64,000 nucleotides of DNA from Spirirestis rafaelensis WJT71-NPBG6 (GCA_019359015.1 JAHHID010000005.1:1-64000); one strand, 5' to 3'; positions 8,250 through 17,012 are shown, counted from the stretch's first letter. The notes: generated by a model from the letters alone, not told the origin. Translations and numbers: made by a program.

Positions 8250-8424
8250 CTTGGGACAAGCAAAAAGTGACGGACAGCACGCAAGTTGAGGAAGTAGCAA
8301 GGATATTCATTGAAGCGAACTGCTATAACCGAACAGTGCCAGGTATCGGATTTCTACAATGTTGATTACTACGTGGGAATGGCTTATGTAATAAATCTTT
8401 AAAAATTTCTGAAAGGCTTATATG

Positions 8425-10092
8425 TTACACTTTACAAGTCTGGACGCGAGAGAAGAATATCCCCAACACCCCGTCCCGCTTCGGGAGATGTCCCTGGGGG
8501 GCATTCAGGGAGAAGGTGAGTTCTTTGTAGGAGAGCCATATTCTGTTCACTTTTCGCCAACCGACGCGATCGCAAAACTTTACGTAGTCTTGTCCGACGC
8601 TTTCCCAAATGCGCTTTTGCACACTGAAGCCAAAAAGCCCTTTGCTATATTGTATCCAAAGTTGGTCAATGGTGCGTAAGTCTGTGCAAGGAAAGTTTTC
8701 GATGGATTTGGAATTTAAATAGCGTTCTTCTTCTCTGCCAGTGGCTTTCAGCATCACAGCTAGAGTTTCCTGATCTGCGTCTTTCCACTTGCCGGCTGCT
8801 AGCAAGTCGCGCAGTTTGGTGTAGTCTACTCCCTTTTCAGAGGGGAGGTCATCAGTCTTTTGTTTTTGTCGTTGCAGTCTTTCGGCTTCTTGTTGTTCCC
8901 GTTGTCGTTGTAGTCTCTGAGCTTCTACTTGTTCGTGTTGTCTTCGCTTCTCGGCTTCTTGTTGTTCATAAAGCCGCAGGTTATTTTAATGTTCTTGTCG
9001 TAGTTTTTCGGCTTCTTGTTGTTCCCGTTGTCGTTGAAGCTTCTGAGCTTCTTGTTTTTGTCGGAGTTTTTCGGCTTCTTGTTGTTCCCCTTCCTGCTTC
9101 AATAAATTTACGAATTCGTCTTTAATCTCGTAGTAGTTTTGCAACTTCTTTAATTCAGCTTCAGCTTTTTCCCCCAGTGGGTATCCTTGTTCAGTTACTT
9201 TCTTGTTAAATTGTTGCTTGTAAATCTTTAATGGTTCTAATACTTCTTTTTGGACTGCACAAGCTTGTTCATCCGTTAATCCTAACTTTTTCTGTAAATC
9301 ATTTAATATGTGGGATTCTGCTTCATCAAATTCGCCATCAGAAGCAAATTCTTCAACTTTCTGACGATACTTAATGATATTTTCTGGTTCTTCCTGTTTG
9401 GTTAGAGGGGGAGTTGGTGGTGTTAGTGTGGGTGAAGGAGAAATAACACTTGCTTTGCGAGTATCCTGTGGGGGTGAAGTGAGTACAAGGGTGGTATTTA
9501 TACTTTCCCCATGCAAATCTTCTTTTCTCAACAGTTGAGGTGTCAAATGCTCTCGAATCCCTGCCATGCGAATGGCACTACAGCCAAGTTTATATGCAAA
9601 CTGAACATCTTCTCCAGCCCCCAGAGCATCGTAAAAACCAACAGCAAAGTCAATGGCGGCTTTATCGTCAATTTCCTGACTCATGCCGATAACATAATCA
9701 ATATGTTGGGCGATTGCTTTGGCTTGAATCTGGGAATAGCAAGCATTAAGTAATACGCACTTTACTTTATCTGCGAACAATTCAAATAATCCAGCTAATG
9801 CTGTTGCATCCACTAGCTTTTGTTGTCCGGTATTATCTTCAAATATTAAACCCTCTTCCCCTGCACCATGTCCGGAAAAATGGACAATCTGCGGTTTGTG
9901 ATCCAGAATAGAGCGGTAAATATCTCTGGGGCGTACTGCTTGTGCCGACTCTATATCAAATCTGTCGCGTTGTCTCGCCCGTTGTAACCCTTCCTTAATT
10001 TCACGAATCTCCTCATTCAAACGCAGTTGTTTCGTACCTTTGGGATTCGCTGACAACACTAAGATTTTTTTGACTGGAATTTCATCGTTCAT
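8425..10092 (-). pseudogene. CHAT protease domain - coiled coil - GUN4 protein, broken by one stop codon
   Basis: Reading from ATG 10092, residues about 1-200 form a CHAT (caspase-like) domain with the catalytic pair His75 (HFSGHGAGE) and Cys118 (LLNACYS). A Pro-rich linker and a Glu/Gln/Arg-rich coiled coil with repeated QQEAEKLRQ units follow. An in-frame TAA at 8986-8988 then interrupts the frame, which continues without shift through more QQEAE coiled coil into a GUN4-like domain (GKWKDADQETLAVML, FPCTDLRTID, YSKGLFGFSVQ) and ends at 8425. Uninterrupted it would be 555 aa. GUN4 domains bind porphyrins in chlorophyll-synthesis proteins; CHAT domains are cysteine proteases. The TAA fits one change from GAA or CAA. 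A CHAT-only 368-aa product is possible. Confidence 0.85.
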
Positions 10093-10273
10093 TTCATGTC
10101 AGGGTTTTATTAATAATATTTCCAGGTTAAAATCTTCCTTTGATCTTCTGGCTAGACATTGGCTTGATAGATAGGGGTTTGCTTACACCACTGTCTCATA
10201 ACTAGGTCAATTCTAGATGTTTCCATACTAGGAATACAATAAAGCAACCGTGAATTACGCAAAACATTGTGTT
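10093..10273. other. upstream region of the CHAT-GUN4 gene
   Basis: About 180 bp of AT-rich DNA between the CHAT start and the MITE-like element. It must hold any promoter for the minus-strand gene. No clear operator or structured element is seen. Confidence 0.4.
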
Positions 10274-10548
10274 ATATCAAGTCCGGATAATTAGTTATGA
10301 TTCCCACACACTGCACCCCACACGCCAGATGCTCCACTTGGGGAGACCCCAAGACCCTTACGGGTTCGGCAGTCCCCCATCTCCCAAAGGGAGACCAAGG
10401 CGAACGGCGGGAACCGCCAAGACGGGGGCTGCCTCACCGCACTGCTCCCCTTAATCGCCTCCCCTTACCAAGGGGAGGGGAGACAAAGCACAGCTTTGGC
10501 GGGGTGGGGTTCTGCGGGGAAGAGTAAGTAATCAAGCGGACATGATAT
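10274..10548. mobile_element. MITE-like element, 275 bp
   Basis: The ends are imperfect terminal inverted repeats: the left end reads ATATCAAGTCCGGATAATTA and the reverse complement of the right end reads ATATCATGTCCGCTTGATTA. The inside holds a GGGGAGGGGAGAC...GGCGGGGTGGGG block also found in the 150-bp copy at 35848-35997, plus about 125 bp of extra hairpin sequence absent from that copy. No transposase is encoded, so it would need one supplied from elsewhere. Confidence 0.75.
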
Positions 10549-10751
10549 TATGCAGCAAGGGCAACCCACCTTGAATTCTTGATGGTGCGTTGCGCTGCGC
10601 GACAACACAACACCAGTTGCTACAACGCGGGAAACCCGACGCCAGATGCCTCAACGGAGGGAACCTCCGCACGGCACTGGCTCCGCAACGCACTGGCTCC
10701 CCTATGTTTAAATTTATTAATATAGGTTGAAATATTAGCGCAGACTTACTT
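10549..10751. repeat. mosaic of small hairpin repeats
   Basis: This stretch is made of small dispersed repeats of the kind CGCGGGAAACCCG (10626) and GGAGGGAACCTCCG (about 10655), each a short hairpin, within a CCAGATGC / CACTGGCTCC context. A related unit lies inside the MITE-like element (CCAGATGCTCCACTTGGGG, 10326). No gene is seen. Confidence 0.6.
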
Positions 10752-10836
10752 AGATCACAAAGACGCGATAAATCGCCGTCTCTACAAAGGTCTGATTATT
10801 GTAAAGACGCCGATTTATCGCGTCTCTTGCCTTAAC
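10752..10836. repeat. 85-bp palindromic dispersed element, copy 2 (core inverted)
   Basis: Same length and same outer flanks (AGATCACAA on the left, CTTGCCTTAAC on the right) as copy 1 at 8141-8225. The inner part reads as the reverse complement: the loop-side TAATCAG of copy 1 appears here as CTGATTA, and the CTCTACAA side and CTTTACAA side have changed places. Confidence 0.85.
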
Positions 10837-10926
10837 CGAATTTTGAGAATGTTTAATTCAGTTTGGTAAGTATCGCAGTCGTTGCCTTTAAATTCTGGCT
10901 AGGGCAATCCCAGAATAGTACAAAAA

Positions 10927-10960
10927 TACCCCTAGGTAGCCAATCTAACCTAGAGGGGTA
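10927..10960. terminator. terminator-like hairpin
   Basis: TACCCCTAGGT (10927-10937) pairs with ACCTAGAGGGGTA (10948-10960), leaving a two-base bulge. It is preceded by CAAAAA and followed by GCATTTTC, so it could act weakly in either direction. No gene ends here; it may belong to an unannotated transcript or to repeat debris. Confidence 0.4.
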
Positions 10961-11015
10961 GCATTTTCAAATTACTTTGCGGTTTACTTTAAGTAAAATA
11001 AATAAGGTATCTCAA

Positions 11016-11109
11016 TGAGCATCTTTTGAGCATTAAATTTAAGTATAAAATCATGCTCAAAATAATCATCAGTTTGTGCATTTAGGGTATTTGAGCATCT
11101 ATTGAGCAT
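11016..11109 (+). promoter_or_regulatory. TGAGCAT repeat array upstream of exopolyphosphatase
   Basis: TGAGCAT occurs at 11016, 11027, 11092 and 11103, and inverted (ATGCTCA) at 11053. Each pair is spaced exactly 11 bp start to start, one helical turn, and the two pairs are 76 bp apart. Tandem half-sites 11 bp apart are typical of OmpR/PhoB-family response regulators; the sequence is not the usual cyanobacterial Pho box. The array ends about 41 bp before the preferred start codon. Confidence 0.6.
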
Positions 11110-11150
11110 AAGAAAGGAATTCAAACTCAAAAGTATTGAAAATACAAAAT

Positions 11151-12800
11151 ATGGGACTTAATTTAGTTTCAGCTAGCTGGGAGAGTACTCCAACTCAAAA
11201 AGTTGAGCAACAGCGGATTATTGCTGCCATTGACTTAGGGACAAATTCATTGCACATGGTAGTTGTGCGGATTGAACCAACATTACCAAGTTTTAGCATT
11301 ATTGGCAGAGAAAAAGAAACTGTGAGATTGGGCGATCGCGATATTAAAACTGGAGAACTTAAACCAGAGATAATGAAAAAGGCGATCGCTGCTTTAGGAC
11401 GCTTTTTAGAAGTTGCGAAAAGTCTCAATGCTGAAACAACCATTGCCGTAGCAACTAGCGCTGTGCGCGAAGCACCCAACGGTAAAGATTTTTTGCAAAG
11501 GGTAGAAGATGAGTTGAGTTTAAGCGTTGACTTGATTTCTGGTCAAGAAGAAGCGCGACGCATATACTTGGGTGTACTATCGGGGATGGAATTTAATGAC
11601 CAGCCTCACATTATTATCGATATTGGCGGGGGTTCTACAGAAATAATTTTAGGCGATAGTCATGAAGCGCGAGTACTCACCAGTACCAAAGTCGGTGCAG
11701 TGCGACTAACGAGCGAATTAATTACCACCGACCCGATCAGTCACATTGAGTTTCAGTACTTGCAAGCTTATGCACGCGGTACACTCGAACGTTCTGTAGA
11801 AGAGGTGCAAGCGAACATACAAATCGGAGAAACTCCCCGTTTGGTAGGAACTGCCGGCACTATTGAAACTTTGGCGCTAATCCACGCACGGGAAAAGTTT
11901 GGTTCTGTCCCTGCAACACTCAACCGCTACGAGTTCAGTTTAAAAGATTTGCGTGAGTTGGTCAATCGCTTGCGGAAACTGAATTACTCAGAACGGGCAG
12001 TAATTCCGGGAATGCCAGATAGACGGTCAGAAGTGATACTTGCAGGAGCCGTAATATTACAAGAAGCAATGATCCTTTTGGGCGTTGAATCGGTAACCGT
12101 GTGCGAGCGATCGCTGCGGGAAGGGGTGATTGTAGACTGGATGTTGACCCACGGTTTAATTGAAGATAAACTGCGGTATCAAAGTTCGGTGAGAGAAAGG
12201 AGTGTTCTTAAACAAGCCAAAAAATACAACGTCAACTTAGAACATAGCGATCGCGTTGCCGAATTTGCCCTCTCGTTATTTAACCAAACTCAAGGCAAAT
12301 TACACAACTGGGGTATAGAAGAAAGAGAATTATTATGGGCAGCGGCGATTTTACACAATTGCGGTCATTATATTAGCCATAGTGCTCACCATAAGCACTC
12401 TTACTATCTAATTCGCAATAGTGAGTTACTTGGTTATACAGAAACAGAGATAGAAATAATCGCTAATTTAGCGCGTTATCATCGCAAATCACCGCCCAAG
12501 AAAAAGCATGAAAATTATGCCAATCTACTGCACAAAGATGACAGGCAGATTGTCAGCAAATTGAGTGCAATGTTAAGATTAGCAGTTGCCCTTGATAGAA
12601 GGCAAATTGGCGCGATCGCCAGAGTAGAGTGTGAATACAATCCAGATTCTCAGGAATTAAAACTACAAATTTTTCCATCTCATCCTGATCAAGATTGCGC
12701 CTTAGAACTCTGGAGTGTGGATTTAAAAAAAGATGTGTTTGAAGCAGAATTTGGGTTGAAATTAGTAGCTACTTTGGAAACTGCTGTTACAGTTAGCTAG
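11151..12800 (+). CDS. ppx: exopolyphosphatase / guanosine pentaphosphatase family (Ppx/GppA)
   Basis: About 549 aa with the ASKHA-fold N-terminal domain (AIDLGTNSLHM phosphate-1 loop; IIIDIGGGSTE phosphate-2 loop; SGQEEAR) and a C-terminal HD-type domain (AAILHNCGHYISHSAHHKHS). It should release phosphate processively from inorganic polyphosphate and may hydrolyse pppGpp. ATG 11151 is preferred; an in-frame TTG at 11136 would add five residues. The 11-bp-spaced TGAGCAT array lies upstream, and a hairpin terminator follows. With the pst genes near 55-58 kb it points to phosphate homeostasis, but the loci are not linked as an operon. Confidence 0.9.
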   Translation: MGLNLVSASWESTPTQKVEQQRIIAAIDLGTNSLHMVVVRIEPTLPSFSIIGREKETVRLGDRDIKTGELKPEIMKKAIAALGRFLEVAKSLNAETTIAVATSAVREAPNGKDFLQRVEDELSLSVDLISGQEEARRIYLGVLSGMEFNDQPHIIIDIGGGSTEIILGDSHEARVLTSTKVGAVRLTSELITTDPISHIEFQYLQAYARGTLERSVEEVQANIQIGETPRLVGTAGTIETLALIHAREKFGSVPATLNRYEFSLKDLRELVNRLRKLNYSERAVIPGMPDRRSEVILAGAVILQEAMILLGVESVTVCERSLREGVIVDWMLTHGLIEDKLRYQSSVRERSVLKQAKKYNVNLEHSDRVAEFALSLFNQTQGKLHNWGIEERELLWAAAILHNCGHYISHSAHHKHSYYLIRNSELLGYTETEIEIIANLARYHRKSPPKKKHENYANLLHKDDRQIVSKLSAMLRLAVALDRRQIGAIARVECEYNPDSQELKLQIFPSHPDQDCALELWSVDLKKDVFEAEFGLKLVATLETAVTVS

Positions 12801-12831
12801 TTAATAATTCACGCATTCACCCATTGAACAG

Positions 12832-12865
12832 AGTTTCAGTCGGGATTTAAATACCGACTGAAACT
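12832..12865 (+). terminator. hairpin after ppx
   Basis: AGTTTCAGTCGG (12832-12843) and CCGACTGAAACT (12854-12865) form a perfect 12-bp stem 31 bp after the ppx stop. No T-run follows, so termination may be inefficient or the hairpin may protect the mRNA end. Confidence 0.6.
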
Positions 12866-12924
12866 GAAGCTACGTGTGTACTTCGTGTCTTCTCAATCGC
12901 CAAGACCAAAGCGAACGCAGTTCG

Positions 12925-13068
12925 TTAATTATCTATCTGTCTGGAGGGTTCGGGAGTAAACGCAATCACAAGCATACGGCTGCGATTGCCCCGAAGCGTG
13001 TCTGGGGTGGGAGGAATCGTCACCTCAATGCCTAATGCCCGTCCGCGACTTTGGGAAATGACTCCATA
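12925..13068 (-). pseudogene. unidentified C-terminal protein fragment
   Basis: On the minus strand an open frame of about 47 codons ends at 12925 and begins without a start codon after a stop just upstream. Its sequence, including SRGRALGIEVTIPPTPDTL and RMLVIAFTPEPS, looks protein-like and is GC-richer than the surrounding DNA. It is probably the last piece of a lost gene. I cannot name the family. Confidence 0.35.
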
Positions 13069-13129
13069 GCATGATTATCTGAGAAAACGCTGAGTTTTTA
13101 CTGAATTTATTGCCAGCATAAATTCATGA

Positions 13130-13180
13130 AAATCATAGTTTGGTTCTCAGATGAGCTTCAGTAGTAGCTGAGATGCTTTG
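13130..13180 (+). promoter_or_regulatory. shared upstream element, copy 1
   Basis: About 50 bp ending 40 bp before the secreted-protein gene at 13220 match 16137-16186 upstream of the DUF4079 gene. The best-kept core is CAGATGAGCTTCAGTA preceded by GTTTGGTT. An ATTCA-N-GAAAA-like stretch lies 5' of both. It may be an operator or promoter shared by the two genes. Confidence 0.6.
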
Positions 13181-13219
13181 AGTAATCGAAGGATAAGTCA
13201 AAAAGAAAAGGAATAACAA

Positions 13220-13597
13220 ATGAAACTCACATCTGTGCTTGCAAGTGCTGCTTTAATTAGTTTTTTTACATTTTCAGATGTTCCCTTAAAGCTTATCAAT
13301 CCTTCACTAGCTCAAGTATCAGCCCAAGGGACGAATGGTACTACAGGCTTGACTGTTGACCAAAAGATTCAAGCGATCGCCGCAAATAAGGGTAAGCCTG
13401 GTAGTGCCGATACGATGCGGAGCGAGTTTAAAGAACAGCTTTCGCCGATCGGTATTCAACCAGGTGGTGCAGGTATGGTAGTTAACCTTTATAGCAAAGC
13501 TAATGATGTAACGTTCTCTTTATGTACAAACTTCGATGTAGTTGTAGCGGTAAAGAAAGGTAGAGTGCCTAAGTTCGCAGCCAATGAAGTAAAGTAA
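13220..13597 (+). CDS. small secreted hypothetical protein, 125 aa
   Basis: ATG 13220 follows AAAAGGAATAAC, a plausible RBS. The first 20-33 residues are a signal peptide, with likely cleavage near LAQVSAQ. The mature part is about 90 aa, with a Gly-rich segment (IQPGGAG) and a hydrophobic FDVVVAV strand. The family is not recognised. It precedes the cellulose synthase-like gene and carries an upstream element shared with the DUF4079 gene, so the three may form an envelope or polysaccharide group. Confidence 0.65.
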   Translation: MKLTSVLASAALISFFTFSDVPLKLINPSLAQVSAQGTNGTTGLTVDQKIQAIAANKGKPGSADTMRSEFKEQLSPIGIQPGGAGMVVNLYSKANDVTFSLCTNFDVVVAVKKGRVPKFAANEVK

Positions 13598-13609
13598 GCG
13601 AAATATTAA

Positions 13610-13764
13610 ATTTAGGAGTCAGGAGTCAGGAGCCAGAAGTCACACCATGATATTATCCAGATTCCAGACTTTTAACTCCAGACTCCTAACTGCTTCAATG
13701 GTGTAACATTGGAACTAACAATTTGCTAATTTTTAGCAGGCTTGATCGCCAAAACTAATAAATC
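13610..13764. repeat. AGTCAGG-type tandem repeats and spacer
   Basis: GGAGTCAGGAGTCAGGAG near 13615-13635 is a short heptameric repeat, with a related inverted piece (GACTCCTAACTGC) near 13680. The rest of the gap presumably holds the promoter of the next gene; no clear box is seen. Confidence 0.55.
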
Positions 13765-16065
13765 ATGAAAATGTCCAAAATTGGTGCTCAACGTTTGGAT
13801 CGAATCTCCAAACCAATGATGCCTCCTCAATGGGCATCTTTAGTAATGCTGGGTGCGATCGCTATATCTGCTGCAATTGTAGCGGGGTGGTTTGCAGGCG
13901 AAGGTACTATCAGTAATATTTTTGCACAGATTAACGTCTTGCAAGCTTCGCCACCTATGTGGCTGCAAGTGCCGATGGTAGCAGGAGAGTATCTGCTTGC
14001 CCCGACTGTTATTCTACTAGCGATCGCCTTAGTAATTATGAAAATTTCCCCAGTACCTCGCGCTTGGTCGCGATTTATAGTGGTGGGAATTCTCCTGATG
14101 TTGACTATCCGATATATTGTTTGGCGATCGCTTTCCACTCTCAATCTCAGCAATCCTGTAAATGGTACCTTCAGTTTGGCTTTGTTTTTCTTAGAAATGC
14201 TGATGCTCAGTAGTGGTTTGATTCAGATGTTTTTGATGCTGAAGCACAAAGAGCGTCCTTGGGAAGCAGACCAAAAAGCAGTTGCTGTAATTGAAGGCAG
14301 TTTCACGCCGAGTGTAGATATCTTAGTACCGACTTACAACGAACCGCCTTTTATTTTGCGGCGTACAATTATCGGTTGTCAAGCTCTCGACTACCCTAAC
14401 AAAAAAGTCTATTTGTTAGATGATACCAAACGTCCAGAAGTGCGGGCGCTAGCTCTGGAATTAGGTTGTGAGTATATGACACGTCCTGATAATCGTCACG
14501 CCAAAGCCGGAAATTTGAATCAGGCGATCGCTCGTACTGATGGGGATTTAATAGTCGTTTTTGATGCTGATTTTATCCCGACTGAAAATTTTCTCACACG
14601 CACAGTTGGCTTTTTTCAAGATGAAAAAGTTGCCTTGGTGCAGACTCCACAAAGCTTTTACAACTTCGATCCTATTGCCCGCAATCTTGGGTTAGAGAAC
14701 ATTCTCACACCCGAAGAAGAAGTATTTTACCGCCAAATTCAACCGCTTCGCGATAGTGCAGGTAGTGTAATTTGCGCTGGTACTTCTTTTGTCGTGAAAA
14801 GAAGTGCGTTGAAAACAGTTGGCGGTTTTGTTACCGACTCTCTCAGCGAAGATTACTTCACCGGCATTCGACTTTCTGCTCAAGGCTATCGCTTAGTTTA
14901 CTTGGATGAGAAATTGAGTGCAGGTTTGGCAGCTGATAACATGGCAGATCAAGCAACTCAACGTCTGCGTTGGGCGCAAGGTACACTCCAAGCATTTTTC
15001 ATTGAAGCGAATCCCCTCACCATTCGCGGATTGCGACCTTGGCAACGACTAGCGCACTTAGAAGGATTGCTGCACTGGTTTACGAGTATTTCCCGTGTCG
15101 GTTTTTTGATTGCACCTTTAGCTTATTCGTTTTTGGGAGCGATCCCGATTAAAGCAAATGCCGCAGAAATGCTGTATTTCTTTTTGCCCTACTATGTAGT
15201 GCAATTGTCAGTATTTTCCTGGCTGAATTATCGCAGCCGTTCGGCATTATTGTCAGATATATACTCAGTTGTGCTGACATTTCCCCTTGCGTGGACGGTA
15301 ATTCAAGTCATGCTGAATCCGTTTTCTCGTGGTTTCAAGGTGACACCAAAGGGAACTGCAAGCGATCGCTTCTCTTTCAACTGGAAACTAGCCTTGCCTT
15401 TGATTGTATTATTTATCACCACAGCCGTCAGCTTATGGCGCAACTTGGGGATGTTTATGCTCAAAGGTGCTTGGCAGACTACAATGCCATTAGAAGTTGC
15501 CCAACAAGTCAAGGGACTCGGTTTAGGTTGGTTGTGGAGCGCTTACAATCTGATTGTGCTTGCGGTTGCTTTGTTGGTCTTGCTGGATATTCCCAAACCT
15601 GACCCCTACGCTTGGTTTGACCTACGTCGCACCGTGCGCTTAAGTGTAAAAGATAACGAAGAAGAATCTGCAAAAGATACTTCACTTTGGGGAATAACCA
15701 CAAAGATTTCCGAAATAGGAGCCGAAATTGCTTTAACACAAGCGGGTTTGCCAGAAATTAAAGCAGGAGAAATCTTACCCGTGACAGTGGAAATTATGGA
15801 GGCAAAATTAAGCTTGCAAGGTACTGTTACGCAAACTACTGTTCAAGAAGGATTTCCCACAGTTCAAGTCATGTTTGAACAGCTAAACATGACTCAGCAT
15901 CGTTGCTTGGTAAAAATGCTGTTCTGTCGTCCTGGTCAGTGGCGACGTTCTTTGACACCCGGAGAGTTACAATCTTTATTGCTACTATTTAAAGTTTTGC
16001 TCAAACCAAGAGTGTTATTTGATCGCAAAGCTGATATAAGTGCGATCGCTCTTGTAAAAGGCTGA
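13765..16065 (+). CDS. cellulose synthase-like glycosyltransferase (GT2) with PilZ domain
   Basis: A 766-aa membrane glycosyltransferase. It has N-terminal helices (25-160), a GT2 core with VPTYNEP (188-194), DD219-220, DAD (267-269), SED (361-363, usually TED) and QRLRW (399-403), then C-terminal channel helices. Residues about 613 onward form a PilZ domain with RRTVR (621-625), the RxxxR c-di-GMP motif. The second motif, usually D/NxSxxG, reads KISEIG (647-652), so the acidic or Asn position is a Lys. The domain order is that of BcsA; the polymer may be cellulose or another beta-glucan. No BcsB or BcsZ homologue lies next to it. Confidence 0.85.
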   Translation: MKMSKIGAQRLDRISKPMMPPQWASLVMLGAIAISAAIVAGWFAGEGTISNIFAQINVLQASPPMWLQVPMVAGEYLLAPTVILLAIALVIMKISPVPRAWSRFIVVGILLMLTIRYIVWRSLSTLNLSNPVNGTFSLALFFLEMLMLSSGLIQMFLMLKHKERPWEADQKAVAVIEGSFTPSVDILVPTYNEPPFILRRTIIGCQALDYPNKKVYLLDDTKRPEVRALALELGCEYMTRPDNRHAKAGNLNQAIARTDGDLIVVFDADFIPTENFLTRTVGFFQDEKVALVQTPQSFYNFDPIARNLGLENILTPEEEVFYRQIQPLRDSAGSVICAGTSFVVKRSALKTVGGFVTDSLSEDYFTGIRLSAQGYRLVYLDEKLSAGLAADNMADQATQRLRWAQGTLQAFFIEANPLTIRGLRPWQRLAHLEGLLHWFTSISRVGFLIAPLAYSFLGAIPIKANAAEMLYFFLPYYVVQLSVFSWLNYRSRSALLSDIYSVVLTFPLAWTVIQVMLNPFSRGFKVTPKGTASDRFSFNWKLALPLIVLFITTAVSLWRNLGMFMLKGAWQTTMPLEVAQQVKGLGLGWLWSAYNLIVLAVALLVLLDIPKPDPYAWFDLRRTVRLSVKDNEEESAKDTSLWGITTKISEIGAEIALTQAGLPEIKAGEILPVTVEIMEAKLSLQGTVTQTTVQEGFPTVQVMFEQLNMTQHRCLVKMLFCRPGQWRRSLTPGELQSLLLLFKVLLKPRVLFDRKADISAIALVKG

Positions 16066-16136
16066 TTCTCTCTGACGCACACTTACCTGAGAATATGCTG
16101 AGTCTAAGCTAAGTTTTTTTTCCAGAGAAATTCAGA

Positions 16137-16190
16137 AAACTCAAGGTTTGGTTTCAGATGAGCTTCAGTACCAATTGGGATACTTTCTTT
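16137..16190 (+). promoter_or_regulatory. shared upstream element, copy 2
   Basis: Second copy of the element at 13130-13180, with the same CAGATGAGCTTCAGTA core after GGTTTGGTTT. It ends about 45 bp before the DUF4079 gene, a similar distance to that of copy 1 from its gene. Confidence 0.6.
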
Positions 16191-16234
16191 AGTGGTGATT
16201 TCCCAAAAGTACCTTAGTCTTCCAGAGGTCTGAT

Positions 16235-16969
16235 ATGGAATTAAAAGATTTGATTTTGCTGTTGCACCCAGCGATTGCAGTAGTTGTCGTTTTTCCTTTA
16301 ATCGGTATCGTCGTCAACCGCGCTTTGCAAGTTCGTCAGCGACGCCTACAAACTGCAACAGACGGTAAGAGCAAAATTCCCCCAGCTGCCGGACAGGAAC
16401 ATGTTAAGTTAGGACGCTGGCTGACAGGATGGGTTGTCGGGATTGTTTTATTAGCGTTGGGTTTCGATATATATAGCAATATCTTAGAAAAGCAAGTTTG
16501 GACAAAAACGCCATTCCAAGCCATCTTGATTACGTTGTTTTTTGTAGCAGCGATCGCTTCATTAGCTCTACTTTACAAAGCACGCGATCAAAAGTGGCGG
16601 GCGATTTTTGCTACCCTCAGTGGCATGGCTTTAGTAGTGCTTGGTTGTCAGGATGGTATCTATCGTAAAACTAACCAATGGTATTTTTCTCACTACTATT
16701 ACGGTATTATCGCCGCTTTGTTGATGATTTTCTCTTTGGCAATTTTGCCAGATATCTATAAAGATAAAACAAATCGCTGGCGTCAAATTCACATCGCTTT
16801 AAATTCTCTCGCTCTGTTACTGTTTATTGGACAGGGAATCACAGGACCATTGTCATTACTTGAAGTTCCTTTGACTTGGCAAGAATCCTATGTTCAAAAG
16901 CTTTACGAGCAACAGTGCAATATTAAACCCTGTACAATCCAAGCACCAAATTTGCCTAAGAAGCCTTAA
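16235..16969 (+). CDS. DUF4079 family membrane protein
   Basis: A 244-aa protein with about six membrane helices, starting ATG 16235 after CCAGAGGTCTGAT. The layout (N-terminal helix LLHPAIAVVVVFPLIGIVV, HYYYGIIAALLMIFSLAI, HIALNSLALLLFIGQGITGP) agrees with the cyanobacterial DUF4079 family. Its His residues at helix ends are reminiscent of cytochrome b561-type proteins, but no activity is established. It follows the cellulose synthase-like gene on the same strand with its own upstream element. Confidence 0.75.
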   Translation: MELKDLILLLHPAIAVVVVFPLIGIVVNRALQVRQRRLQTATDGKSKIPPAAGQEHVKLGRWLTGWVVGIVLLALGFDIYSNILEKQVWTKTPFQAILITLFFVAAIASLALLYKARDQKWRAIFATLSGMALVVLGCQDGIYRKTNQWYFSHYYYGIIAALLMIFSLAILPDIYKDKTNRWRQIHIALNSLALLLFIGQGITGPLSLLEVPLTWQESYVQKLYEQQCNIKPCTIQAPNLPKKP

Positions 16970-17012
16970 AAAGTCATACCATGACCGTTGAATTACCGAT
17001 AATAAAACATGT

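Noticed and set aside
8240-8359. 39-codon frame MTLPWDKQKV... beside the palindromic element
   Set aside because: No RBS, no recognised family, and its start lies in a direct repeat that occurs twice.
8422-8679. Plus-strand open frame of 85 codons
   Set aside because: It lies opposite the GUN4-like domain of the minus-strand gene, which has clear family motifs; the plus-strand translation has none.
10269-10527. Two overlapping plus-strand open frames rich in Pro and Arg
   Set aside because: They are translations of the MITE-like element and its hairpins, with no protein-like character.
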